DNA of 64,000 bases, taken from positions 806,001 through 870,000 of the forward strand of contig JARVLF010000016.1 of assembly GCA_030849465.1 (NCBI GenBank). The letters are read 5' to 3'. Positions 51,424-63,000 of this stretch are shown here, in pieces. The position numbers and the translations under genes were made by a program. The notes beneath the pieces were generated by a model, which was given only the letters and a program-made list of their open reading frames with translations, ran no database searches and was not told the origin of the DNA. Position 1 is the stretch's first letter. The number at the start of each line of letters is the position of its first letter. The DNA is from Moesziomyces globuligerus (taxonomy: Eukaryota > Basidiomycota > Ustilaginomycetes > Ustilaginales > Ustilaginaceae).

Positions 51424-54400
51424 CTAGGGAGCTTGGTGGAACTGGTTGGCGCGGGCGGCGTGGAGATGCGTACGTGCATGCTGGGAGAGCTCGGCACGCG
51501 TGTGGCGCGGGCTGGAGCTGAAGGGTGCCTCGAGACTCGGAGGCGAGGGTGCTATCGCCTCGTTGCGTACCATCGGCAGCGGAGGACTGATCACCGCAGT
51601 CGGCGACGTGGACCTCGACTCGCCCGAGAGCGAGTCGGACGAGGTGGGTTCGTGTCTCCTCCTCACATGCGCCTGCTGTCGCATTTCCAACCCACCCCTC
51701 AGCGTAGCCGCCGTCATCTCGGTCTTGTGCCAGCCTCCATGCGGTGGCGAGCTCATCCCGCTTCCGGACCCGGTCGAGATCCATCCATCGGGCCTGATCC
51801 TGTCCCTGGCCCTCTGTCTTGCCGCTGCTTCAGACGCCGTGCTCGATCCCGACGCGCGCCCACTCCTCCCCTCGCCTTCTGTCGCCGTCGACGTGTACGA
51901 AAGCACGCGCGAGGTCATGCGCGGGCTGCGCGGCGTGGCGTGCATCTGCGCATACACCGAATTCTCCGCCTTGCGCATGTACCCTTTCCCTGGACCCTCT
52001 CTCGGCCAGCCAGCCTGCCTCGAGTTGGTCGGCGAGGGCGTCTCTCCCCTTCCGTTCACCACCTGCGAAACCTCCTCCGCACCGGACGACTCCTCGCCAG
52101 ACGAAGACTCGTCGTCGCCGTCCCGGCTGTCGCTCGCCTCGCCATCGCGCGCATCCGCCACCTCCTCCATGCTCGCCCTGCGCTCCGCCCCGTATGCAGG
52201 CCTAAACGTCGCCTGAGGTGACCCACCCCGCTGCTGCTCAGACCGTCTGCGCTCCCCCTGCCTTGCTGACCCCGCCTCGCGTGACGCAGTTCGGCCCGTC
52301 TCCTCCGTCGGCCGTGCCTGCCGCCTTCCCGGCGAAGCCACGTTCGTATGCCTGTTCCAAGCGCTGGCAAAGTTGCCGATCGCCCCTGCCTGATCCCACG
52401 CATTGACAAACGACAGGTTCGCAGGTAAGCCCCTCGCGCGCTGCGGTACGGGCGCCACTGGCGGCGCCACAAAGGCTCCCGCGTTGCCCTGCTGTGTGCT
52501 GCCCATCTTCGGCGTCGTCTCGGCCGACGGCGGCGGCGACGGCCTCGGCTCGTCCGGGAAGACGCGCGTCGGCGCCGCCGCCGCCCGCTGCTTCTCCCAT
52601 GGGAACACTGGCTTGACCTTGCTCATGTCGGGCTTCTGCGAGCCGAGATTATCGAAAACATGGTCGCGGCGCAGCTGCGCCGGAATGTAGCCGGGGCCTC
52701 CGCGCTGACGCCCAGTTCGGTCCTGCGGTACCTGCGATTGGGGCACGAAGAACGCCGCCTTCTGCTCGGCCAACGTGCGCGGCGTCTTCTGCCCCGCATC
52801 CCAGATGTTCGAGTAGTAAGTATCGATCGGCACGCGCATCTGGTACAGCGCGGCGCCCGAGCCGGTCGGCGGGGGCTCGTGTGCCGGATTCCATGACAGC
52901 TTCGGCGGAGAGTAGTGCTGCGGCGAAGTGTCACCGTCGTCGTCGTCGTCACCACGCTGAATCTTTGGCGCCGGGATCGGAATGGGCGCAGCCGCTGGTA
53001 CCTCCCGCGAACGCATCTCGGCGTCGATGCTATCCTGGGTTGGCGTGGGCGGAGATGGTGCGCGCGGCACCTCGGGCTCTGGTGCGATCAAAGAACTTCT
53101 TCCATCCAGCGGCAAGCTAGCGTAAGACGCTTCCCAATGGTGCTGCTGATGCGACTGTCCTGGGTCAAAGTCTCGGACCGGTTCCGAAAGGCTCGTACCA
53201 GGACTCGCTTGGTCAGCACCTTCTTCGCGTGCTTCCGCATCCCAGACAGCGTGATAGGTGGGCACGGTGAAGTTTCGACGCTCCACGACCTCGACGCCTC
53301 GTTCGGTGTGGATGATCTCGATCTCGCTGTCCGGTGAGGTGGAGCCGGAGGACGGGTAGAGCGACGAAAAGGCGCTGTGCCAGAGGGAGAGCAGGTAGTC
53401 TGGCTGGTCAGGCGTGATGGGCTGGCTGTCCAGATCGCGCGGCGCGACCAAAGGATTGGGCTGTGCAGTGCCCGACGGTCTTGGGCGGTTCCACGGCTTG
53501 TGTTGACCGATGAAGTGGACAATGTTGATCGATTGGCCGTATCGCTGGTACGCGGGCGCAAAAGTGTAGCCTCCGTGGCTGGTGACGTTGTATCGGAAGC
53601 TGAGCCTTGTCCAGCCACCACCGGGTGCAGGCGATGCGTCTGGAGATTGCGTCTCACGAGGCAGCGATGTGGAGCTCTGATCGGAACCGAAGAAGTCATT
53701 GAGAAGACCCTGATCGGCACCGTCCCAGGAGCCGGTGGTGCGTGCGAACGACCGGATGGCCTCGAAAGTGGCGTCCGCCGGTGTGAGCATCATGACACCG
53801 CTGTTGAAGGCGTCAGGCCAGCCCGTGTCTGGAGCGGCCGCAAAGTGAACGTCGGTGCCGAGTCGGAAGAGATGGTCGATGGGTCGGAGCACCAAAGTGT
53901 CGGCATCTAGAAAGACGACCTTGTCGAAACCTTGCCACCTCTGATCAGTTCCATCGGCAGGGTTCGCCCCTTGGGCAACGAGGTGCGCCGAGTCGCGACC
54001 CAGTCTCCAGGCATGGAGCTTGGTGAGGGTGTTGGTGAGATCAGGGCGACCGAGCAGGCCAAGGTTTCTTTCCATGGCGAGGATCTTCGCGTCCAGGTCC
54101 GAGTCCAATACTGGCGCTGCTGGGGCTGTGCTGCCGCCAGCCGAGGCGCTCGGCGAAGAGGCAAGGATCTGGCGGAAACCGATGGGCTCGACGCCTACGA
54201 TCCAATCAAACAGGCCGCTGCGCCGCAACGCCTTTATGGATTGGACGGAGAGCGTATCTGGGGTTATGAGCGCGACCACCTGAAACCCGGCGGCGGCACG
54301 CTGTGGCGAGCCGGCGCGGAGCTTGCCTTTCCTGGCGATGCCATGACTGAGGCGAAGCGACTCGGCGAGGACGAGTGCGCCGGGCAGATAGTGATCAGAT

Positions 54401-54456
54401 GTCAGGAGGGTGACGAAGGCATTGTTGGTGCTGCTGTGCTGCGAGGGCGAACTCAT
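51424..54456 (-). CDS. Glycogenin (GT8 glucosyltransferase) with long C-terminal extension
   Basis: A single exon encodes 1010 aa from the ATG at 54456. Glycogenin primes glycogen synthesis by self-glucosylation from UDP-glucose. The GT8 domain occupies about the first 330 residues: AFVTLLTSDHYLPGALVLAE, LTKLHAWRL, the metal-binding D-x-D in VVFLDADTLVL (about residue 184), FNSGVMMLTPADATF, DQGLLNDFF and NIVHFIGQHKPWNRP. The long tail is disordered but keeps short blocks typical of fungal glycogenins (SPPKLSWNPAHEPPP, a YYSNIWD segment, VFPWEKQ), likely contacts for glycogen synthase. The tail is about twice as long as the enzyme domain. The autoglucosylated tyrosine cannot be assigned by eye. 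The GTG upstream of the ATG in this frame is not used. Confidence 0.9.
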   Translation of the reverse strand: MSSPSQHSSTNNAFVTLLTSDHYLPGALVLAESLRLSHGIARKGKLRAGSPQRAAAGFQVVALITPDTLSVQSIKALRRSGLFDWIVGVEPIGFRQILASSPSASAGGSTAPAAPVLDSDLDAKILAMERNLGLLGRPDLTNTLTKLHAWRLGRDSAHLVAQGANPADGTDQRWQGFDKVVFLDADTLVLRPIDHLFRLGTDVHFAAAPDTGWPDAFNSGVMMLTPADATFEAIRSFARTTGSWDGADQGLLNDFFGSDQSSTSLPRETQSPDASPAPGGGWTRLSFRYNVTSHGGYTFAPAYQRYGQSINIVHFIGQHKPWNRPRPSGTAQPNPLVAPRDLDSQPITPDQPDYLLSLWHSAFSSLYPSSGSTSPDSEIEIIHTERGVEVVERRNFTVPTYHAVWDAEAREEGADQASPGTSLSEPVRDFDPGQSHQQHHWEASYASLPLDGRSSLIAPEPEVPRAPSPPTPTQDSIDAEMRSREVPAAAPIPIPAPKIQRGDDDDDGDTSPQHYSPPKLSWNPAHEPPPTGSGAALYQMRVPIDTYYSNIWDAGQKTPRTLAEQKAAFFVPQSQVPQDRTGRQRGGPGYIPAQLRRDHVFDNLGSQKPDMSKVKPVFPWEKQRAAAAPTRVFPDEPRPSPPPSAETTPKMGSTQQGNAGAFVAPPVAPVPQRARGLPANLSFVNAWDQAGAIGNFASAWNRHTNVASPGRRQARPTEETGRTASREAGSARQGERRRSEQQRGGSPQATFRPAYGAERRASMEEVADARDGEASDSRDGDDESSSGEESSGAEEVSQVVNGRGETPSPTNSRQAGWPREGPGKGYMRKAENSVYAQMHATPRSPRMTSRVLSYTSTATEGEGRSGRASGSSTASEAAARQRARDRIRPDGWISTGSGSGMSSPPHGGWHKTEMTAATLRGGLEMRQQAHVRRRHEPTSSDSLSGESRSTSPTAVISPPLPMVRNEAIAPSPPSLEAPFSSSPRHTRAELSQHARTHLHAARANQFHQAP

Positions 54457-56029
54457 CGGCACAGATGCCCAATGTGGAGGAATGCAGTGCCGCCTGAGGG
54501 TTGTAGGCGTTCAGTGGCTGCCAACGATTGCGGAATGCGGCTGTGTGGGGATATGAAGCGGCAGAGTAGTGGGCGCGCTGGAGACCAGATACGCGGACGG
54601 TGGCGTTAGTGCTGAAGAGACAGTTGCCGGAAGCAGAGGCGGAAGTGAAGAAACAATGAGGTGGGTGTAGGGACAGGTGGTAGCGAGAATGAGAGACGAA
54701 GGGGGAGAGTGCAAGGCAAGTGGCGAAGATTCGAGCCGGGACGGGGCGGCTGAGCGTGGGGGAGAGGGGAGCGAGAGTGGCTGTTGGCTGATGCACCGTC
54801 GACAGGCAACGGATGGCTACGCGGGCAGCCGTGTCGAAAAGGCACACGAGGCGGCGGCCATGCGAAGAACGACGCTGCCACCGCTGCCAAGCCGATTAAT
54901 TGTGATTCTACCGAATCGGTCCAGCCCAGCCGCCAGTCCAACTGCGCGTTGCACCATGCACACAGTCAGGCTTGCAGCCAAAGCTGCAGCAGCCAACCGC
55001 TCCAACAACAACAAAAAAAAAGAAAAAGAAAAAAGAAACCAAACCGGCGTGCTAGAACTGCACCCTGGCAAATCGCTGGTGTGTTGTGAGTGCACGTCTC
55101 GATGCGCAGCTGCACATCGCGGGGCCAACCAAGCAAAATGCACAAGAACGAAACTTTGCTGCCTGTCCATGCCGTATCGGAACGGAAAGCCCAGTCCATC
55201 ACACTTCCAACAGCGATCCTGGCCAGCTACTGTATACAGTAATAGCTCAGAACATCACTTTGGACCGCTCAAGCCTTAGCGCGCTGACGAGTTGGCTGTG
55301 GGTCCAGCGCTTCGAGAATGCCGAGGCGAGGCAGGCTTCGACGCACACAGTGACGAGCGCGTTATCGCATTTGACAAGAGATCTGACTCAAGCGACTGTC
55401 TCGCACTTGCTGCAGTCTGCCTACAGTCGCCCGCAGTGGCACGCTGATCGGAGGGCGTCCGTCACATGTGCTCTGTGCCCTTCCGGATCGGCCTGGGCAC
55501 TAGATGTGACAGCTCCATCGGCCGTCCGCCGAAGCTCCGTGCCGTTGACGGTCAACTTTTTTGGGGGAGGAAGCCAAATTTCCAGCGCGAGTCCGAACGC
55601 GCCATGCAGGCTCTCGTCGGCTTGGTGCCCCACACGCTAGGCCGAAAGTCGGTCCAAGCCTGTGGAATAATCCGCTTGTTTTGAAGCGCTGTGCTGCCGC
55701 TATCGATCTGCCGGCGATCTTGACCCAGCCGCCGTATCCGGCAGACTTGACAGCCCTTGCTTTGCCTCCTTCCGCCTTTCGGCTTGATCCGAACGTCAGC
55801 TTGCGCTTCACCTTTCGCACGGTATCGTATGACGTCCCGCATCAGAGCGCAAAGGTGCATATTTGCAAACAACATGGAGGATTTAGACGGTGCTCAGGTG
55901 GGTCTCTGAGCTTTCGTCGGGAGTGGCGGGGGAATTTCCTCCCGGAGGCGGGCCGCGGTCGGTGGGCAAGGTGGGCAAGCGGGCAAGCGCACGGGCAAGG
56001 TGGAGGCGGGCGATGTGGGCAAGCCTCTC
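54457..56029. other. 1.6-kb intergenic region between divergent genes
   Basis: It holds the glycogenin promoter and the upstream region of the NTF2-like gene. An A-rich stretch lies at about 55004-55043. An ATG at 55874 starts an 8-codon frame that could be spliced to the next gene, but the acceptor is poor. No family, tRNA or mobile element was recognised. Confidence 0.5.
55004..55043 (+). repeat. A-rich low-complexity tract
   Basis: A run of AAC and A4-9 blocks broken by single G or C. It could be a nucleosome-depleting promoter tract; no further evidence. Confidence 0.6.
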
Positions 56030-56627
56030 ATGACCTCCTCCATCCCCACACCCGCATACGCCATGACCGCAGAAGCCCACCACGAGAACGACGAGCTGCC
56101 GCCAGCTGGCAATCCTGCCGAGGCATCCAACAAGGATGTGCCGCCCGCGATCGCTGCCTTTGTGGAGCGCTTCTACAAGGTCTCGGACACGCCCGATGTG
56201 CACGAGCAGTATGCCGACGAGTTCATCCACGACGAGCAGCGCCTGCGCTTCCAGATCGGACCGATGCAGCCCACCAACGCGCGCGAGGGCATCGTTGCAT
56301 GGCGACAGAAAGGCTGGGAAGGTGTGACCCGGCGCAAGCATGTGGTCAACGGCATCTTCATCAGCCCAAAGTGGGACAACGAGATCATGCTCGATGGCAC
56401 CGTCGAGATGGACAAGAACGGTGCCACGCTCAAGTTCAACTGGGCAGGCAGGATGGTCTTTGACTCTCAGAGCCTGCAAGACGGTGCTCCGAAGATTGAG
56501 ACGTACAAAGTGTGGCTGGTGAGTAGGCTGCCGCCTGTTCGTTGTGTCCCGGGCAGTGCTAACGCTTTTGATCACCGGCGCGGAACCATCGCACTTCACC
56601 GAACAATGGCAATAGAGCTCGGAGTGA
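56030..56627 (+). CDS. NTF2-like (SnoaL-type) fold protein, function unknown
   Basis: The main exon 56030-56518 encodes 163 codons. A GTGAGT donor follows KVWL, and a CTAAC branch with a CAATAG acceptor leads to a 4-codon last exon (56616-56627), for about 166 aa. The central part looks like an NTF2-like domain: AIAAFVERFYKVSDTPDVHEQYADEF as the first helices, HDEQRLRFQIG, GIVAWRQKGWEGVTRRKH, then beta strands WDNEIMLDGTVEMD and LKFNWAGRMVF. Such domains occur in SnoaL-type cyclases, isomerases and orphan stress proteins, so no activity can be assigned. The branch-to-acceptor distance is long, making the last exon the least certain part. An unspliced reading would add over 150 residues of unlikely sequence. 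Confidence 0.65.
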
Positions 56628-57002
56628 AGTTGATCAAAGGTGGCAACTCCGATCGGGCCCTCGCAATGCAATCAACTGTTTCTCTCATTCGACTTACCAT
56701 GTCCCTCATCGCGCCTATCGATGCGTCCTCTCGGCACGCACATCCGAGTCGGAAACGCATCGCAGCGCTATCGATTGTCCACATGCTCAATCATCGACAG
56801 TGCAGCGCATCACGCCTTGCTCCCCCGCCATTCCCAATCATCAGCCACACGCAATCCCCGCCCACTACTCAAGCTTCTCCAGCCCGTCCATCAAAACATG
56901 CACTGTCGATCCTTGGCCCCGCGCTCGCCGTCCCGTCTCGGTCGTGTCGCGTGATGAGATCGTGTTACAATGCAATTCCCCGCTTGCACATGTGAAAAGG
57001 CG
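56628..57002. other. Intergenic between convergent NTF2-like gene and ATR
   Basis: About 375 bp. No gene or RNA was recognised; the open frame crossing it is read-through of the NTF2-like gene past its intron. Confidence 0.5.
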
Positions 57003-60000
57003 CTACAGCCAACTGCTCCAGCCGATGTACATCTTGGCCAGGTTGACCGAGCTTGTGGCCTCCTTGATCAGCGCGTCGACCAGGTTGTTGGTCGTGTACG
57101 GCGGCGTCGGATCCCTGGAGCCGAGTCGGTAGATGCGCCCGTCTAGCTTGTGTGCCACGGGATCCAGCGCGCGCCGCGCCTCGACCACGCGCGGGTCCTG
57201 CCGCTTGGTCGAGTGCTTGCTGCGATGCCGATCATCGGGTCCGCTCCACTCGCCCAGCGGATCGTGCACCATGGCCTCGAGCACGCTCATCAGCGAGTCG
57301 CGGTTGTCGCGCAGGATGCTCATCGTGATTTCGGCGCTCTTGCGGAAGACGCCGTCACACCCCGTCACCCCCATCGCATCCACCATGTTCTGCGTCAGCC
57401 GGAACGGCACGCGCTCCGGAATCTCAAAGCGCTGTCCCTTGTCGAACAGACAGTTGAGATCCACGTGCACCGTATCGCCGCTGTTGGAATCGAACAGGAT
57501 GTTCTCGCCGTGTCGATCGCCCAGGCCGAGCACGAACCCGACCATCGACATGACGGCCGCCGTGCGTGCATACGCCGACCTTGCCTGCAGCCACGCCGTC
57601 GGATCCGGAAACGTCGCCAGGAACCACTCGTGGAACACGGGCGGGAACTTGGCCAGCACCTTGTCCTGGAAGATCTTTTCGGTCGTTCGGGGATCCGGCG
57701 AGATCCGCGCCTCGTCCATGTGCGTCTTGACCTCGCTATTGTAGATTTGCATCCCCTTGGCGTTGTACAGCTTGGTGAGGATATGGCGGAAGCCCACCGT
57801 GTGCGGCACCCACTCGATCAGCCCGTGCTCCTCGTTGAGGATCAGCACCGCGTACGTCCGCACGTACAGCTTGCGCTTACGCGACTCGGGCTGGCTCTGC
57901 AGCAGCTTGTTGATCATCGCGTCGAACTCCATCAGCCGCGCATCCTTGCGCAGGTCGTCTTTGGGCTTGCACAGGAACGGGTATCGGTTGCCGTCGTTGC
58001 CCACGATCATCATCTTGCGCGGCTTCTGCAGACTGTTCATCACCTCGATCGTGTCGTCGAACGACGAAATCGTCGGCAGATTCGATGGGAACGGCCGATG
58101 CACCGACGAGATCAGGTGATTCGACGGAAGTAGCACGGTCATCGAGCTCTGCAAAGGCATCAGCAGCTCCGACGTACTCGCCACCTCCAGCAGTCCGGGG
58201 AAGAGCTTCTCCATGCTCAGCACCGTCTCGGTCTTGCCCACGTTGTAGTCGCAAAGCCGCAAGAGCTCCTTGGCCAGCCGTTGCGACGATGAGACCACCT
58301 TGATCACCTCCTTGTGGCTCGTACTGCTCTTCGACCCGAGCCTCTGGATCATCTCGGTGTATCGCCGCTTCCTCTCGGCATCTTTGGAGCTCGCGCCGGC
58401 CACCATCGACCACATGGCTTGCTGCGGGTACGCCAGCAGCACCTGCAGGATCATCTCTTGCAGCACCACCCACGCATCCTCGTTCTTCTGCACGATGCGC
58501 GCAACCAGCTGCGGGAACACGGCGAGCCACTGGAACGGCTTGAGCCTTCGGCTGTACTTCTTCATCAGATTGTTGAGCAGCATGAAGGCGTCCACCTTTT
58601 GCGCCAGCTCCGCATCCGTAGTCGTCCCCTTCTTGCCGAACCCAAGGATCTGCTCGTCCGCCGCCATGTCCATCCAGATGGTCAACACCCTCGGCAGCGT
58701 GCGGTAGAAGAACTTGGTGCCGACTTGAGCCGAGCGCAGGAAGGCACGGCAGACGTTGAAGCGCTGCATCGTCATGTTGGGCAGCAGGCCCTCGTGCGTG
58801 TCTTGGAAATGGCCCAGATAGTACCACATTTTTTCCGACTCGTGATGCTCCTTAGCTGCCTCCTTGTATCGATCCAGAATTTCGCCGGGTGTGTACCGGA
58901 AGGTCGAGTCTTGCAGCCGCGCGCGAAGGAGGCAAGCCTTGGCGAAGGCAGCGCGCTCGATGCGCAACGTCCGCCCATTCGCATCGGTCTGCTGCAGCTC
59001 GATCAGGCCCGCCTTTTCTGCTTCGGCCGGCTGTGTTGCCTTGAAGCTGCTCGCTAGCGTGTTGAGCGAGTTGACTAGGTCGCGAATCGCAGCATGCGTC
59101 TGCTCCTCCTTGGCGAGGATTTTGACGCGCTGAACAAAGGCGAACGTGGCCTGGTTCTGCGTCGCCTGAAGCGTGGCAGAATATGCCGTCTGCATGTGCC
59201 CGGCACGACGGGCGATCTTGGCCGTCGCGATCCACGCCTCGCCCACCTCGTTCCCGCCGCCCAGCGAAGATCGCAGCGCAGCGAAAGCGGTCCTTCTCAG
59301 ACTTAGCAGCGGCTCCTGCGTTCGGAACGACGGCAGCGTCGCGTTGAGACGGGCTGCAAGGGACCGATTCAGATCCGACACCGTGTCGGAGAAGTTGGCT
59401 CGTGTAACTGCTCCGACGCGGTCACTGCTCGCGTGGGATCGGATCATCTCCAGCTCTTGTAGCATGTGGAGATGCAAGACCGAGTCGTACACAGATGGAT
59501 AGGAGGCTTTGCCAGCCGCTACCAAGGGTTTGCCCAGATCCTGCCGTGCTTGCACCAGCACTTTGCCAAACATCTCGGTCTCGCCTTGACGCATGGCCAG
59601 CAGCGCTCGCCCAATCGAGTGCTCGGGGCTCTTGGCCTGACCGCGCTGCGTCCGCGCTTCCACCTCGTCCCAGTCGCCAAGAATGCATGCGCCTTCCACC
59701 CGGAATGCATCGAGCAAGTCCTCCCATTCGGGATGCGCGCTCAATGCGCCACGAATATGGGTGCGCATCGTGTCGTAATGGCCGAGATTTCGCAGACAGC
59801 GGAGCAGTCCGAGATGGAGATCGGCATCGTTCGGCCGCTGCTGCAGCTCCACTTCCCAGCAGCTCTGCGCCGATGTCCATCGACCCGTGCTCTCGTGCTC
59901 GCGAATCTGATGCTCGAGGGACGGCGAGATGACCCTGGTCGAAATGCCCTCCATGCCGTCAGGCTCGTCGAGGTATGCATAGATGCGATGCATGTTTTCG

Positions 60001-63000
60001 TAGTAGCTCTGCAAGTGATGGTCGCCTTTGCCCTCGACTCGCATCGTGCGCACGCGAAGCTCAAAGTTGAGCAACGCGCGGGAGTATGCCTTGCACTGCA
60101 GCGATGCCTGAGCCAGGAGCTCCTGTGGGATCCGCTGCATCGTCGATTCCACCCCGGCCAGCAGATCCTCTCCTCCTAGGGCCACCCTCGGACGCCGAGA
60201 GGTGCGTGCAAGATCTTGTCGCTTGCGTCGCATCCACACTCCGATGTGATCCATGATCGTGAACAGTGTTTGCGCCGTCAGCAGCTTGCGCTCCGGGTCA
60301 TAGCTTGTCTGGCTCTCGACTTGATCGCGCAGGATGGTTTGCATCTCGTCGATGATAGCCTCACGGTCCATGACATCGCCCGAAATGATCGAATGTAGCA
60401 CCAGATGGGGAAGGAGGTGGCGTGCAATGCCGACATCGTGCGAGCGGATGGCGACGCGGAAAACACCAAAGATGGTCGAAGCGACGCCGGCAGCACTCTT
60501 CGCGCCGCCGGTAGCAGCGCCCCCTATGGCAGCCGCAGCCGCAGCGGACGACGCTTCGGATCTCTCCACGGTCTTGGTGATGAGACGGCTCGTCCAGCTC
60601 TGCAGCCAGTCGCTGTATGACTTGGAGTCCATATAGATGGGTGTCTCTCGTACGCTCGGCTTACCGACCTGGGCCCCGTATCTGGAGTCGAGAAGCGGCG
60701 TGATGGTATCGATCACGTCTTGGGAGAGATCCGCCAGCCGCTGTCGCGTCTTGATGCCAACGGGGCGTGCATTGGAGCCTGTCGTCAATATGGAGCTGGT
60801 GAAACCAGCCACTTTGAGGAGCTCCTGGATGGCGTATGCCAGCCCGTTCTGCTGCGTCGTATCCGTGGCTGCACGGAAGGCCGGTACCAGAAGATCGCGG
60901 ATCAGGTGGAGTGAAAAGTCGATGGCCTCTTCCTGGTCCTCGAAATTGCTGAGGACGATCTTGAGGGGCTCTTCGACTGCGTGTTCAATTCGATCCGGAT
61001 CAACGGCACCGATCAGGCCGAAGCAGCGGAAGCTGAGATCACGAATGCTGGTGTGCTGGGCGTCGCTTCGCGTGGCGACGTGCATCAGAGTGCGGACACA
61101 CTGTCCGATCAGAGGACTGAACGAATCGCCGGAGGTGAGTGCTTCAATGTAGGAGCGCTCCTCAGCCAAGAAGGCCTGCAGCTCTTTGAGCGACTCGTTG
61201 CAGATGGACGTGTTCTCGTGCGAGGAGCGTTCCAAGATGTTTCGGAATCGGCGGTCGTGGTTCCAGGCCTCGCGCACACCACGCAGACCGCGGCAGATCT
61301 CGGGAATTTCAGCGTCGAGACGATCGAGGCTGGGGATGTCGTCGATGTACTCCTTGAGGTAAGCCGCATTCTCGAGAATCAAGTAATGCAGAATGTAGAT
61401 CGCGATACGCTTCCTTTCCTGGTTGAAGCGGTCCCATGCCGACAAGAGCGCTGCCGCCGTCTGACCTACGAAAGGTCCGATGTCGTCGAAGCGCAGGGTC
61501 GTGATGAAAACCTTCCAGCTCTCGAGCGTTGCGAGACTCAGGGCATCGGGCTGAAGGTGACTGTTGAGCGTCGCCATGATCTGCGGAGTCACGGCGCTGA
61601 TTGGAGGGCCGATGATTTCGACAAGCGCGCCAATGCTGCGCAAAGCAAAGGCAAGCTCCGTCGCCGTCCGCCGACCGTGCTCTCCTGAGAGCTCCTGGTT
61701 GATCCAGGTAAGGATGGCGAGGATCTCGCTCTTGAGGAAAGCGGCCACTTTCGCCTTGGTATTCAGCTGATCCTTGGCCCTGGCTGTAGCGGCTGTCCCA
61801 TTGATTGTTTCGATGATGAACTCGAGACCGTCGTATGCCTCCGTTCTCGTGTTGCGGTTGCCCAATTTGACGACCAGGTAGCCGACTACATCCGACTGTC
61901 GACTTCGCAGCAGGATCTTGAGACTCGCGGCATCGACGCCGATCAGCTGCACGAGCGTGCTTAGACCCAGGTCGCGGATGGCTGCGGAGCGCATGAAGAA
62001 GGAGCGAAAGATCGGCGTGATGTTGTCGTGGCAGAGACGCGGCACGTCGGTTCCGAGCGCTCTGGCGATGAGCTCGATCATCTTGGTGCCCACCTCAGCC
62101 GCACCAGGGCCGGAGCAGATCATAGAGATGAGGTGCGGCAGCGTGTACTCCTTCGTAAGGTTGAAGAACGTGGCCTGGTTCATCTTGATGAGGCTCAAGA
62201 AACTGGTCCACAAGTCTGGCATCGAAATGAAGCGCTCGACGATGGACGTTGAGACCTTCTCGAAGTGCTTTGACACCAGCTGAAAGGTCGTACATCGCTG
62301 TACAGCGGCGATCTGGACGATTTGCGTGTAGGCGCAGGCTTTGATGAAGGGGTTGAAGTGACCGAGATGGAGGACGAGCGTCAGCAAGCATGTCTCCTGA
62401 CAGCATTCGACAGGCAATTCAAAGAGGCGGGCCATCCCGATCAGCGCGGTCTCGTGGCAAAGCGAGGCAGCAGGATCGCCAAGCACTTGCTCGTATATCT
62501 GTGGGATCTGCCTGAACTGCGTCGCCCATGCTTCTTCGTCACCATCGTCGCGCTGCCGCAGCAGACGGCTTTGATAGGTCATAGCGAGCTCGTTGGCCGC
62601 TAGACGCGTGCCCCTCGACGTTGACCGCAGAGAGCGCGTCACGACGTTGATCGTGGTCCTATCGCCCTGAAAAGGCAACTGTGCCGACAGGGGAGAGTGC
62701 GCGATCCATCGGCGTAGGACATCGATGGTTCGGGCAGATATCGGTTTGGATGATTTGAGAGCAGCTTGGGTATCTCTCCAAAGTGCGGCCACCGCTTTTG
62801 GATCGGTTCGCCCAGCTTTGGTGACGTGTTCGGAATCGTCGCCGTTTTCAACATGCTCGATGTGTAAGTTTTCGCAGGAGCAGTCACCTAGCTCGCGTCC
62901 GTTCTCCTGGAGCGACGTCTTGTTTGCAGCGTCCGTCTCCGCTCGGCATGATCGCAGGATGAGTTTGCGTCGCGCCAGTTCTGCTCCTTCACCACAATCT

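Noticed and set aside
51446..52216. 256-aa plus-strand open frame antisense to glycogenin
   Set aside because: It mirrors the low-complexity tail of glycogenin and has no motif of its own.
54677..55640. Overlapping open frames between glycogenin and the NTF2-like gene
   Set aside because: They start with GTG or other non-ATG codons, contain low-complexity lysine runs from an A-rich tract and resemble nothing known.
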